From Bathynomus jamesi (Eukaryota > Arthropoda > Malacostraca > Isopoda > Cirolanidae), in assembly GCA_023014485.1 (NCBI GenBank), contig JAJOZX010002713.1, positions 186,001 through 250,000 of the forward strand: DNA of 64,000 nucleotides, read 5' to 3'. Made by a program: the position numbers and the translations under genes. The notes below the pieces were generated by a model that saw nothing but the letters and a program-made list of their open reading frames with translations, was not told the origin of the DNA and did not search any database. Each line of letters begins with the position of its first letter. Position 1 is the stretch's first letter. Shown in pieces: positions 11,360-22,878 of the stretch.

Positions 11360-11744
11360 GCACAGTGGAAGTTTCGGGCAATTTCTAGAGCAAGAAACTG
11401 TCAACGAACATCCGGATTGTTCTCAACAATTCCTGATTATTCTGATATTGCTGCGCCCATAAATGCATATAAAAACATAAAAATTCTATATAAACAGAAT
11501 CAGTGTTACACAGTCTTATGAATATTGTACTAAGAGACTCAGTGTAGCTTCATAGATTTTAGGACAAAGTGAAATTTAAATCAGAAATGCCCGACTTGCT
11601 TATATGTAGGTCATCAGATTCAAGCCTCTAAGGGTTTTTACTACGACACCATAGTAAAAACGGAAAAATGTTTCATCACCATTTTAAGATTTAATTCGTT
11701 TCAAAATCATCACACAAATTAAAGTTGGCTACTCAGGCCTTCTA
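11360..11744. other. Spacer, nothing recognised
   Basis: AT-rich sequence upstream of the candidate promoter. I see no coding similarity or repeat structure. Confidence 0.4.
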
Positions 11745-12060
11745 CACTCTTCCTGGTTTTTTTGTTGTAACTTTTCACAACTCTGTCAATAGACTTTTCG
11801 AATGCAGTGCCTTCATCTTTGGTGGTTATTCGTGTGTCTGGTACTTTAGTTCTTCATTTGATATGCTCATTAGTTCATTTAAATGATGAGGCAGAAGAAA
11901 AAGAACGTTTAACTATAGCTGTTGTGGCCGAGAGTACCAAGATGTGAATTCCTACTTCTTTCATTCCACAAAACATAGCACAAAGATCAGGTCGAGCAAC
12001 TAGTGGTGATAAAAAAGTTGAAGTCAAATTCTTCATTCATTCGTCGTATGATATTTCACC
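11745..12060 (-). pseudogene. hAT transposase C-terminal fragment
   Basis: Minus-strand reading contains SPLVARPDLCAMFCGMKE, IHILVLSATTAIVKRSFSSA and, after a stop, RITTKDEGTAFEKSIDRVV. The TTAIVKRSFSS segment matches the hAT dimerisation region, usually xxxxERxFS, by which subunits assemble. Two stops break it. No zinc finger or catalytic core is present nearby, so it is a 3' relic. Confidence 0.75.
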
Positions 12061-13117
12061 CTGTGTTTAAATTCCCTATTCTCTCCTGATCACATCGCAG
12101 TCTCATTGCTGGTAGTGCTTCACTCCAGTCAACTGTCATCGCTGGATAAGACAGGCAGGCATCTATAAAAACTACGTAGAGATCGAGTAGAATCCAGGAG
12201 GAGTGATGGGAAAATCGGGGGGCCGGCTGCAAGGAAATCCCTGCTTGTAATACCCGGTCCGTCCCTACCACAATTAGCAACGGGCTGCCTCCCTCTAGCC
12301 TGTACGGGAGTGGGACCAGACCCCCTTGAGGAACTACCGCCATTACCTGATACTGCTGATAAAGCTGAAATGCAGAGGGCTCTGCATTCAAGGACCCAAG
12401 ATTAAGCTGAGGTACAGAGGGCTCTGCATTATGTGCAGTGGCGGATTATCATTGAGGCAATTGAGGCTGAAGTCTCAGGCCTCATGCTTGAGAGGGGCCC
12501 CCAATCAAAGTGGATCCAGTCAAGTGAGGGTGACTGTGTTAATTTCAATGGAGTTTATTTCAGCGTTAATATGCCAGATATTGCCAGTGGCCCTTGATTA
12601 TTATTTTGCAAGCTTCATTGTTAATCTAAAATTTTATCTTTATAAATATTTTGTTTATATTTAATTTTTTGAACTGAAACATTTGTAAAAAGAAGCGTCT
12701 CAATATATTATTTTTTTTTTAAAGTCTGTGCTGTAGAAACTCAAATTCACGCAGCTTTTCAAAGCTGAAGCGGATAAAGGATGGAGTTAGAGCAAAAATG
12801 AAACAAGAACGGCTGAATATGCTGTCACTGATGTACAGGGAGATTACAATGATTTTCCCGATTTTAAACATTTATTGTGAAAAACTAACAAAGCTACAGC
12901 GAAAAACAAGATATACAAATAAAAAATATTTCAGGGACTTTTTATTTGTAATAGTGAACACGTCAGAGATAGTCCTAAAGTTAACGTGTTTTGTGCTCTT
13001 ACCGCTAAGAAAGTGTCGGTCCATTCTCCTTTGCTGAACAAACAATTAACGGTAGGTCAGTAGTAGTAGCAGTATACCCGCACAATGTGAGACAGGAATG
13101 GATCGATTTGAAAATCC
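12061..13117. other. Spacer with an isolated hAT-like terminus at 12436
   Basis: At 12436 the sequence CAGTGGCGGATTATC followed by GAGGGGCCCCC looks like a hAT left end. Its best partner, at 22605-22675, has a non-matching 8-bp flank (ATTATGTG versus CTTTCATG), so I do not join them. A minus-strand open frame at 12056-12391 has no recognisable similarity. Confidence 0.4.
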
Positions 13118-13215
13118 CCCCCCCCGTCCTTCATGACGGTCCCTCCTTTATGAGGTCCTTCGAAAAAAAAAAAAAAAGAAAAAGAAAAGAAAAAAGAGAA
13201 AAAGAAAAAAAAGGA
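13118..13215. repeat. Poly-C and poly-A/AAAAG low-complexity tract
   Basis: A run of eight or more C at about 13118-13126, then long A runs broken by G (13164-13213). No coding content. Confidence 0.9.
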
Positions 13216-14101
13216 TTCGTCTTCACCTTCCTTCTAAAAAAAATTTGAGAAAGGATTCATCCTCGCCTTCCTCCTTGAGAAAAAGTTCTTTCATGAGACA
13301 AACAAGAACAAACATACATACATTCGAGTACTTTCTGTTCAGGCAAGTTCCGCCAGACAGTAGAAATGAAAACTTTAAATGAATATCTGAAAGGTTTTAT
13401 AAGCCTAACGAGAGTATGCATCGACATCAACATATCCAACTTTCACAAGCTAACAAATTGCGAACAATACATAAATCAAAATCAGAATGAACATATTTTA
13501 AATCGAAAACAAGTTCTTTGTTTAATATCTGTATTATGAAAAATAAAATGAGCATTTATTATTTTAATTTAAATAAATTAATTTCTCTCTTTTTTAAGGG
13601 AAACTGGCTTATTTTCAAACGAGATGATCCCTAAATACAAGACCTTTTTTATGTACTCATAATACATGCATATTTGTTTATTTACTTTTAAATATGTAGT
13701 TTTCTGTTATTTACATCGATATATACCATCACATTCACTTTCACATGCCATCTTCAGGTATGTGAATTAATAATTTTACTGTACAGCAAATTTCGATATA
13801 AAATTGCATGTGTTAAAAGAACATCAAGTTGCGTAATGCAGCTTTAAAACTAAAGCATCAATTCTGTTATCCTCCTCTAAACATCCGCTTAAATATTATT
13901 CCTAATATTGATTTATTGTTATTATTACATATATATGTACACGTATTAAGAGTATTTAAATTAAATATATTGATTTCAATTCCCTTCGTAATAAAAGCAA
14001 ACTGGCCATTCAACCTTCTAAACCAACTGACGGAATAATATATGCTTTAATTAAACAGATATTGCTATTAGGCAACTCAGTGAATCAATTAGTGAACTAT
14101 G

Positions 14102-14103
<2 letters not shown>
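13216..14103. other. AT-rich spacer
   Basis: No gene or repeat family recognised. Short open frames here have AT-driven composition only. Confidence 0.45.

Positions 14104-14152
<49 letters not shown>
14104..14152. repeat. (AT)n microsatellite
   Basis: About 24 uninterrupted AT units directly abutting the left arm of the palindrome at 14154. Confidence 0.95.
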
Positions 14153-14153
<1 letters not shown>

Positions 14154-14154
<1 letters not shown>

Positions 14155-15082
14155 GATACACACAGACAGTGCATGGAACAAGGAACTCTTCTGGGATAAT
14201 TAAATCCACTATAGTCCGAATAAGTAATGGTAAATGACAAATACCATAGTTTTTCTTTTTCATGATGCTAGCCCGACGTGGGCAACGGGTCACTCGCAAA
14301 GAGGTCCTATAAATATAGCTTCCCTCACCAGCTATCTGCAAAGCAGACAGGATCCAGCTTTGGGACATGGATCTAGGGTTTAGAGCAGCCTAGCTCTGCT
14401 ACATTTAGAACCTCAATATCAGCAAAAGACTCGCTGCTTTCACGTCAGATTGAATACATCGAAGAAAAAGGGGTAACTATTATATTTTTAACTAAAAACC
14501 AAAACTTAAACCTCAACTGGCAGAATTGAGCGTCCACTTTTCAAGGCACATAACATGTCCGTTTCAAGATGGGAATGAACTCAGAATGGTCCCCTGAGTT
14601 TTTTATGATACACACAGACAGTTCATTCCCATCTTGAAACGGACATGTGATGTGCCTTGAAAAGTGGACGCTCAATTCTGCCAGTTAAAATTTAAGTTTT
14701 GGTTTTTGGCTAAAAATATAATAGTTACCCCTTTTTCTTTGATGTATTCAATCTGACGTGAAGGCAACGAGTCTTCTGCTTATATTGAGGTTCTAAATGT
14801 AGCAGGGCTAGGCTGCTTTAAACCCTAGATCCATGTCCCAAAGCTGGATCCTGTCTGCTTTGCAGATAGCTGGTGAGGGAAGCTATATTTATGGGACCTC
14901 TTTGCGAGTGACCCGTTGCCCACGTCGGGCTAGCATCATGAAAAAGAAAAACTATGGTATTTGTCATTTACCATTACTTATTCGGACTATAGTGGATTTA
15001 ATTATCCCAGAAGAGTTCCTTGTTCCATGCACTGTCTGTGTGTATCATAAAAAACTCAGGGGACCATTCTGAGTTCATTCCC
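14154..15082. repeat. Long palindrome, two 427-428-bp arms around a 40-bp centre
   Basis: Left arm 14154-14580 is the near-perfect reverse complement of right arm 14621-15048. The centre (14581-14620) plus the last ten bases of the left arm recur inverted immediately outside the right arm (15049-15082). ATGATACACACAGACAG therefore occurs at the far left and again in the centre. No transposase is encoded. It looks like a fold-back element or an inverted duplication of a short DNA transposon. Confidence 0.9.
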
Positions 15083-15649
15083 ATATATATACTTTAAAAG
15101 AGAACACATTACACGATTTTATATTTTAGAAGTACAAATCATCAAATTTTATTTCCATTTTCGCCATGACTTCTTTCCACGGTAGTAAATATCAAATTAT
15201 TATCCTTAAGTTTCTGTAAACCAGTAATTGCAATTGCCTTTTTATCTCATTCCTATTATGTCTATAAATAAAATTTACGCAGTATCCATTTCATAAGAGA
15301 ATCAACACCTAAGATCTTAAAGAATAATGTTAGCTTCTTGGCTTATTTCAAATCGGATAAGTTTACCAGCAGTATATAATACCGCCATGTTTTATCCATG
15401 ACAAATATATAGTTCATGTATCGCAGAGAAATACACAATAAAAGGGGAAAACATAGAGAACGATTAACGACGATACGTGTGAAAGATTAGTTAACCTGGT
15501 TGAAGCACACCTGAAGGCTATAAATACGTACATTGCTTAAACTAATCTAGGACTGCATCATCATTAGATTTTCACATTATCTATAGTTCATATTTTAAAA
15601 ACTGTTTACACCACTAATCCACCTATGAACCATTTAATGTTTGCAAAGT
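15083..15649. other. AT-rich spacer
   Basis: No coding or repeat signal recognised. Confidence 0.4.
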
Positions 15650-15651
15650 TG

Positions 15652-15704
<53 letters not shown>
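15650..15704. repeat. (TA)n microsatellite
   Basis: About 55 bases of TA repeat with one TG interruption. It is read through in the minus frame by the decayed 3' end of the gag ORF as Tyr-Ile repeats. Confidence 0.95.
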
Positions 15705-15709
<5 letters not shown>

Positions 15710-15774
15710 TAAAGATTTTGCCAATCTTGATGTCTAAAAACATTTTGATTGCAGAAATGTAGGATGCAGTCAGA

Positions 15775-15841
15775 AGGGCGTACAGTTGACCTAACCGGCC
15801 ATTCAGTTGACCTAACCGGGCATTCAATTGACCGGAGGCAA
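15775..15841 (+). repeat. 21-bp minisatellite, site 1 (GTTGACCTAACCGGGCATTC units)
   Basis: About three units of a 21-bp repeat preceded by GGGCGTACA. The same preamble and repeat occur at 19395-19495 in the same orientation. It marks the point where gag is cut off. Confidence 0.85.
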
Positions 15842-16862
15842 CTCGCAAGTACTTACTTCGTGTTGATCGTTGGGGTTGGTCGTCCCTAAACTGCGGCCGT
15901 TGTTGCTGACTCGTGGACGACCCTTTAGATCGGGCTGACTGCTGACGGTTCGTGGGGCCTGACGGTTTTTTCGGTAGCGCATTCTTACATGATTCCCGCT
16001 CCCCTCGTTGATGCCCCTGCTTGCCACAGATCCAACAGTACGCGACGCTCCTGCACCGCCTCGCAAAATGCCCCGACTTCTCACAATTGTAACACGTGGG
16101 CGGCGTGTCCTGCTGCCTTGCCTGGGGCTGCTGTGATCCTCTGGGAGCGAAAAGGGGGTCCCGCACCGTTTGGATCCCCCTCACTTTCGCCTCTGTCTTC
16201 GACTGGTGTGGAGGCTCTGCCAAAGAAGGGAACACTTTTCTGACCTTGTTTAGCTGGTCAATGGCAGTCTCTGAGGTCGTGACGTCGCATACCTCTTGAA
16301 GTTTCGCTCGCTGAGGAGCTCCCATATTTGCGTACCAAACACTCAGGGTGAGTACGAGTTGCATTTCTAGTGGTACCCTGTACCCCAATGCATCCCGGGA
16401 CACTTTTGTAAACATTTGCACCCCTTCGTTGGTTCGATTTATAAAGTCTATGAAGTCTTCACCCGAATCGGGGTTCCACCTGAGTCGAAAAAGATTATTT
16501 ATTGTCTCCAGGGGCTGCGAGTCCTGGCATTCCTGGTAAAAAGCCAAAAAATTGGCCCGAAACTGGGTCCAGGTGGTCGCATCGCAAAGCCCTTGGGACG
16601 TTTGCACCGATTTAAGGGCGTTCCCCTCCGAGGGATGGAGGAATCGCTTGGATTCGCTGAGTCGCTCCTGGTCGGTACTAATCGACTCGTTCTGGAAGTA
16701 TGTCTCGAGGTTCGTGATCCATTCTCGTGGGATGGGTCCGGTCCTAACCCCATTTATGGTACCCCGGAAGATCGGAACCTCCGAAGGGACATTTGTAACC
16801 CGGTTGAGATTAAAACTAGGGCGGGATGCCGTGGAGGCCTGATCATCTTCACCACGTTGCAT

Positions 16863-18530
16863 GTTTGGATCGGTCTGGTCCAACGGAGACGAAGTTTCGG
16901 GAGTCGAGGGTGGAGTTGCTGTATCGTTGCCGCTCTCCGTGTCCTCGCCGGAGTTGCCGTATCGTTGCCGTTCTCAGTGCCCTCGTCCGCGTCTCATAGA
17001 ACGATATACGGAAAGAGAAGAAAATAAACGAGGGTGCGAACGAAGAGAGAAAAACAAAAGACCCGACGACAAATCTATATGCGTTTCACCGCATTAATCG
17101 AAAAAACTGAAAGCAAAAGTTCGCGCACGGAACGCGAAAGAGCGTGGGAAAAAAAAGAACTCCTTTCACCAAAATGTAACCACCGAGATGCGCCGAATTC
17201 GCGCGTTAACGAATCAAACAAACAAACACACGCACGAACGGTATATATATACGACAAATTAGGTAAAAAAAAAAAAATTCCCAAGAGTCAATAAAAAGAA
17301 ACTCAAATCCAAATTCCGTTTTCTGTTAACCCAATGTGGGACAATTTAAATTAAAACATTTAAATATATACTTTAAAAATTTTTTTTTTTCCAAATTCCA
17401 TAAATTTACCATGTACTTTGCAGAAATCGTTTCGCTACAAACAATAAAACATATAAATCCTTATATATTTAAATACCCAATTACTGCATGCTATAAAAAC
17501 AAACCTGTCAATTTTTCCCTCTTACCACAAAAAATAACCAAAAAAGAGAAAAAAATTTAATTAACTTCATTGTAAACACCGACAAACAAAAAAAAATTGT
17601 TTTTAACTCACCAATGAAAATTTAAATTGTTTACAAACAATAAATATAGTTCACCTATCCATACATATACACATATAGATATATATATATATATATATGC
17701 ACACAGACGCACATACATATATATATATATAATACTGCAAAAGAAAAAAAAATCGCTTTACAATCACAACGAACAGTGAAATTGAATTCAATTGAATGTA
17801 AACACAGACAGACAAAAAATCGTTTTTTTAACTCAAACGAACAGTGAACTGTTTACAACCAATAAAATACTGTAATATATTTATATAAGCTATCTATATG
17901 TACGAAAAATACTGCATGCGAAACACAAATCTTCGTACACCAAAAAAAAATAATGAAAAAAAATCTTTTCAAACCAATGCGTTAAACTCTTTTTTTTCAC
18001 GTATTTATTTATTTATTTCCTTTTATTAATGTTAATCTTACCCTGCAAAAACACTTTTACTCCAGTGACCAAGATTTCTTTATTTCCTTTTATTCCGTCT
18101 TGAAAGCACGTTTGTTTTCGTTTTTCTCCGTCTCGTCTTGAGAGAACGTCTGTTTTCGTTTTCTTTCCTCTGTACGTTGCGGAGACAGAGTCAGATGCAT
18201 TCGACTTCTGCAATTTCTCAATCCTTTTTCTTGAGGAACGTTTTTCGTTGACGATTAAAGTCTTTCAAAATCTTCTCCCTTTTCGTTGTGGGAATTTACG
18301 TCTATGCGACGCATAGCATAGACGTTCCAAGAGAAATTAAATTCGTAAAATTCCTCTCCGCGTGCCCAATAATAATTGTCGTTGTCGTCGTCTCTTCTAA
18401 ACAAGTGTTGACGTCCTTGTAGCGGGGTTCTGCCCGAACACGGGTTTTCAAATCCTGGCTCCTCGGCGACAGTGTCGCAAAATGGCGGGTGAATGATTTC
18501 TTCTTTGAATCCTGGCATAGACCTGCCATT
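16863..18530. other. AT-rich leader/flank upstream of gag; possible decayed LTR
   Basis: In the gag orientation, sequence near 17160-17200 reads CGGTGGTTACATTTTGGTG, which looks like an LTR end (...ACA) followed by a TGG-containing primer site. No second LTR copy is visible, so the call is tentative. 16900-16985 contains a roughly 45-bp direct duplication. 17680-17735 holds TA/CA microsatellite. The rest is A/T-rich. Confidence 0.4.
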
Positions 18531-18971
18531 GTCGGATATGACGTTATCCTTTAAAGGTATTCTCAGTATGTCGCTTCCTCGCAACAACAAGGAAGTTTAT
18601 ACCGTTTTACTACTCTCTAAGCAAGTGTTGTGTTAAGGTGCTGATTCTCTAATTACTCTGTAGTGTTAAGAAATCTAATATTTTTTTAAGGTGTTTCCAA
18701 CCCTTGGAAATAAAGGCTACAAAAGGAAAACTCGTAATTTATATCCTTCCAAGAAAACATCCCCGTCTCTCAACGGACTGAGAGAGAGAGAGGATACGCC
18801 ATTGAGCGAGGGAATAAATTGTTTTATCGTAACTCGCAGTCAGATAAAGTAAAGTTGAAAAGAAGAACCGTGGACGTCAGTCAGATTAATTAAACGTTAT
18901 AAACTTCCTTGTTGTTGCGAGGAAGCGACATACTGAAAATACCTTTAAAGGATAACGTCATATCCGACGTA
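18531..18971. repeat. Inverted repeat, arms of about 74 bp
   Basis: 18531-18604 is the reverse complement, with two or three mismatches, of about 18898-18971; both contain CCTTTAAAGGTATT or its complement and a CGCTTCCTCGCAACAACAAG block. The enclosed 290 bases show no gene. Confidence 0.8.
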
Positions 18972-19204
18972 CTTTGAACTTTGAAACTGGACAACATTTA
19001 AAATTTAAAGACAAGATTGTGTTTATCTCCGTTTAGTACAGTAATGGTATTTATACAAGGTAAGAAGAGGCAGTTTTTAAGACAATTTTGAATTTCTTAT
19101 GTTAACTACCGATATATATTTAGCTGTTAGAGACCTACCCAGCTTGGCTGGGCTATCTTTTTTAAACATATAATTATAATATATTTTATTATTTTTAATA
19201 ATAT

Positions 19205-19880
19205 ATTTCTCGGATCTTTTCCGTTTGGGGGCAAGCAGCGAATTTTAATGAAAATCGGTATACTAATCTAGTTTTGGTCACTGATTTCAAAAATAACTTT
19301 TTTTTTTTGGAGAAATGAAAAGACAAACATGTTAGAGCACTTTAAATAATTAATGTTTAAACGAAAATATCGTGACTTTAACCTAACCAATCGTCAAGGG
19401 CGTACAGTTGACCTAACCGGGCATCTAATTGACCTAAACTGCATTCAAATGACCTAACCGGGCATTCAATTGACCTAACTGGGCATTAATTCTTGATTTT
19501 TTTTTTGCTAATTTTACAGATCTGCAGGGATCCTTAAAAAAACATATTCTTCGTAAAGTTGCACTTTTTACCGTTTGACTGACGCGTTTGACAACGAAAG
19601 AACTGGGTATTTTTATCAAAGGAACACACTTTCCCACATTTAGAGCACTTTTTCATAAACAGTAACAGTTTGTGACTCTGGCTAAATTTAACACAATCCT
19701 CGGTAACTAGTTTAAGCTAGTTAAAACACATATTAATTATTTAAAGTGCTCTAACATGTTTGTTTTTCATTTCTCCAAAAAAAGAAAGCTATTTTTGAAA
19801 TCAGTGACCAAAACTACATTAGTATACCGATTTTCATTAAAATTCGCTGCTAGCCCCCAAACGGAAAAGACTCTATTTCT
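19205..19880. repeat. Inverted repeat, arms of about 155 bp
   Basis: 19205-19360 is inverted at about 19725-19880, sharing segments such as TCCGTTTGGGGGCAAGCAGC and CATGTTAGAGCACTTTAAAT or their complements. The interval contains the second 21-bp minisatellite. This is fold-back architecture; no transposase is found inside. Confidence 0.85.
19395..19495 (+). repeat. 21-bp minisatellite, site 2
   Basis: Four to five degenerate units of the repeat seen at 15775-15841, with the same GGGCGTACAGTTGACCTAAC preamble, inside the 155-bp inverted repeat. Confidence 0.85.
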
Positions 19881-19937
19881 ACTTTAAAATATATTATTTA
19901 TATTTTTAATTAATTTCAGATGTATTTGTTTTTTCAG

Positions 19938-22384
19938 ATGAGTGATGGGAGGAAAAGACTAAGCGTCTCGAAGTACAAGAAGAGAGCTCTGGAGAAAGCT
20001 GAAAAACAGTGAGATGTCATTGACAAAACTGCGAAAATTGATATGTTCTTTTAAAAGAATTAGAATGTACCGAGATTAGGAGTTTCCAAGAAGATCAAAA
20101 TGTTAATGAAGGTCCTAGTAATTTTAGATTATCTGGAAGAGAAGTTCATGAATCCTGTGCCTACCCTATACTAAGTTTTGTGATGTAGGTAGCATCACAA
20201 CTACCTCCAGCAATACTTCCATTGGACAAGACCCAGCATTATGGGAAGTTAATGAGGCTACACGTCATTATGTGTCAGAGCATGGCATAAATCAGGACCT
20301 AGAAAACATGAACTTTTCTCAATCAAAGAGACGTTTTGGTGAACGATTCGGATATTTTTGTAAAACCTTATTTGAAATAGAGCTTGTCAACAGAGAGAAG
20401 GTGAAGAGAACATAATTAATGTATTCGGAGAGCACAGGTTCAATTTTCTGCGTTCCATGTTAGTTATTTGGTGGAACCATTAAAATTGGTAAGGAAGGAT
20501 TTGATGACTGGAAGCATGACCATGAAAATTCCTCTGAACATAAGTTATGTGTGTTAGCTATGAAAATGAGAAGTTCAACTCTCGGAAGAATTGACAGACA
20601 ACTTTTCTATCAAATTGATGAGGAGAAGAAATATTGGAGGAATGTTTTACAACGAGTTGTTACAGTGGTCCGGTCACTGGCATCTCATGGTTTACCTTTT
20701 ACGGGCCACATTGAGAAATTTGGTTCTGTCCACAGTGGAAACTTTATAATGGCTTTGGAACTTAATATTGAATTTGACCCTTTTCTGGCGGAACATATTG
20801 CAAAATACAAAAATCCAGGAAAAGGTCATACCTCATACTTGTCTTCGTTTACATGTGAGCATTTTATCAAACTAATGGCTGACAAAGTTACCAAACAAAT
20901 AACTGAGGAAGTGAAATGTGCGAAGTACTATTCCATTATTGTGGACTCCACCCCAAATATATCACATGTCGATGAACTTGCAGTTATTCTGAAATACATA
21001 AAAGAAGATGGGCATCATGTAGAGCGAGTTTTGTCATTCCTTCCCAGTGTAGGTCACAAATCAGAGCAGCTTTTCAACTCAGTTTCTAGCATATTAAAAA
21101 TGCATGATCTCGAAATTGCAAATTGCAGAGGACAGTAGCATGATAACGCTCCCAACGTGCCAGGGATTACTCTGGCTTGCAAGCCAGAATAAAAGAAGCG
21201 TCCACAGTAGCAGTTTACGTACCCTGCTCTGCACACTCATTAAATTTGATTGGACAGTGTGCAAGAAGTTGCTGTAAGGAAGCCATTGATTTTTTTCGCA
21301 CTTCTCCAAAATCTTTGTGTTCTTCACTGCCTCCACTCACGGTGGGAAAAACTACAAAATCATTTTACCAAATCTGAAAATGTAACGCTAAAGAGCTTAT
21401 CAGACACTCGATGGTCAGCCCTTGAAGAAGCGTGTAGGAGTCTCAATAAAGACTGGGAAGAGGTTATAAAGGCACTTACGTCCATTGAAGAAGATGAATC
21501 AGAAAAGCTTTGCACACGCAGTGAAGCATCAGGCTACCTCAATCATCTGCAACGCCTTGAAACTACAATTCTTTCTTTAATGTGGGGTGACATTCTGGAA
21601 AGGTTCAATGCTACTAGTAAACAGCTCCAAGCAGTTAACATTGATCTTGGTGTCGTAGCAGAACTGTATGCATCATTGACTTTCTGTGTAAAAGATGCAA
21701 GAGACAACTTCGACTTTTATGAAGAAGCAGCAATTAAGAAATCATCTATCCGCGAATATGAAGTTACAATGAAAAGAAAAAAGAAAACAAAACTGAGTCG
21801 ACGAAACTCGCGAAGGCGAGGTAGAATTAGATGGACGGAGGAACTTCTTCATTAATACTTATCTTGTGGTACTTGACAGATTATTGTCGGAATTAAACCG
21901 TTGCAAAGATGTGTATGAAAACCTCCATGCACGGTTTGCATTTTTTACAAAAGTCACCACCTTGGACCAGACGGATATAATTGCCAATGCTATTAAGCTT
22001 TGAGAATTTTACAAGGATGACTTGGCGGAAGCATTTGTTAATGAGTGTCTTCATTTCCGTGGGTTTCTTCTGAATTTGGAGAAAACTCCTGCGAGCATTC
22101 TTGAAATGAATGAGATGATCCAAGCAAAAGGATTAAAAGAAGTTTACCCATATGTTGATATTGCGCTCAGGATGTTCCTATGTACGCCGGATTCCAATTG
22201 TTCTGCCGAAAGATCTTTTTCTGTACTGCGACGACTAAAGAACTACCTACGGTCAGTGATGTCAGAAAATCGTCTCAACTCTTCAGCTGTCCTTAGTATT
22301 GAATCGGAACTCACGAGAGTTCTTAGCTATACAGATCTTATTGACTCCTTCGCTGCTCAGCAATCTTGGTGGAAACTGCTTTGA
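19938..22384 (+). pseudogene. hAT transposase, TTF-type zinc finger (ZMYM1-like), multiply broken
   Basis: Family proteins bind DNA through a TTF-type zinc finger and cut with an RNase H-like core. The ATG at 19938 follows an acceptor-like TTTGTTTTTTCAG. The N-terminus MSDGRKRLSVSKYKKRA is typical. A TTF finger remnant (SIFCVPC) lies near 20440. The core is open at 20551-21138, with YYSIIVDSTPNISHVDEL (first catalytic Asp region) and IANCRGQ, then after a frameshift VPCSAHSLNLIGQCAR (21215-21265). 21250-21855 carries SLSDTRWSALEEA. 22022-22384 carries the C-terminal dimerisation motif NCSAERSFSVLRRLKNYLR. At least six stops or shifts are visible. A hAT-like end, CCTAAATCCGCCCCTG, closes at 22675; the matching left end was not found. 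Confidence 0.9.
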
Positions 22385-22470
22385 GTATTCTACAACGGTC
22401 GATTTCGTAACTAAACATAAAGATCGTAAAGATAACCTACAATTCATTTCTGTTCACACATTTAAGAGAG

Positions 22471-22499
22471 TTATATATATATATATATATATATATATA
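22471..22499. repeat. (AT)n microsatellite
   Basis: Pure AT repeat in the 3' flank of the hAT pseudogene. Confidence 0.9.
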
Positions 22500-22878
22500 A
22501 TCATAATATATAAAGATATATTTTGTTAGAGTAAATGCCTAAACCATTTGACTGCATTTTACTGAAAACCCTTATATCAAATAACTATTTATTGCTATAT
22601 GGTAACTTCGTAAGTGTCCGAAGGGCGGCTAAATCAATATGGCCCTTGGCGCCAGGAAACCTAAATCCGCCCCTGCTTTCATGGAATGAAGAAAATCAAG
22701 TTGGCGAATAAATTTAGAAAAGAATGTAGCCATCAAAATTTTTAGCTACGCATCAGAAGCCATGGTAGGTAAAAAACAAAGAAAAATTGTGACAAGTTGT
22801 ATTTGAAATTTAACTGCTTCGTGAGCTTCAAGTAAAATGTGTGAAGCTGCAGTTAAAATTTAAGTGATTCGTAAGCTA

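Larger units (their letters stand above)
15606..16862 (-). pseudogene. LTR-retrotransposon gag (capsid plus zinc knuckles), 3' truncated
   Basis: Gag-like nucleocapsid precursor. From the ATG at 16862-16860 (the frame is open further upstream) it has a disordered N-terminus, then a capsid-like segment from VPIFRG to about residue 200 with the helix pattern EWITNLETYF. A basic linker follows, then CX2CX4HX4C (CYNCEKSGHFARRC), then a second, irregular knuckle (CWICGKQGH with a late final Cys). A basic tail ends at SKYLRVAS near 15842. Beyond that the frame reads into a 21-bp minisatellite and the TA microsatellite to a stop at 15606, so protease and pol are missing. The capsid segment resembles the short gag ORF at 46146, suggesting related lineages. 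The long frame implies fairly recent truncation. Confidence 0.85.

Noticed and set aside
12056..12391. Minus-strand 111-codon ORF
   Set aside because: No recognised motif; GC-richer than its surroundings but unsupported.
15650..15704. Tyr-Ile repeat peptide at the end of the gag ORF
   Set aside because: Read-through of the TA microsatellite after the gag truncation.
12436..22675. One 10-kb hAT element between similar termini
   Set aside because: The 8-bp flanks do not match and the interior holds unrelated elements; the termini probably belong to different copies.
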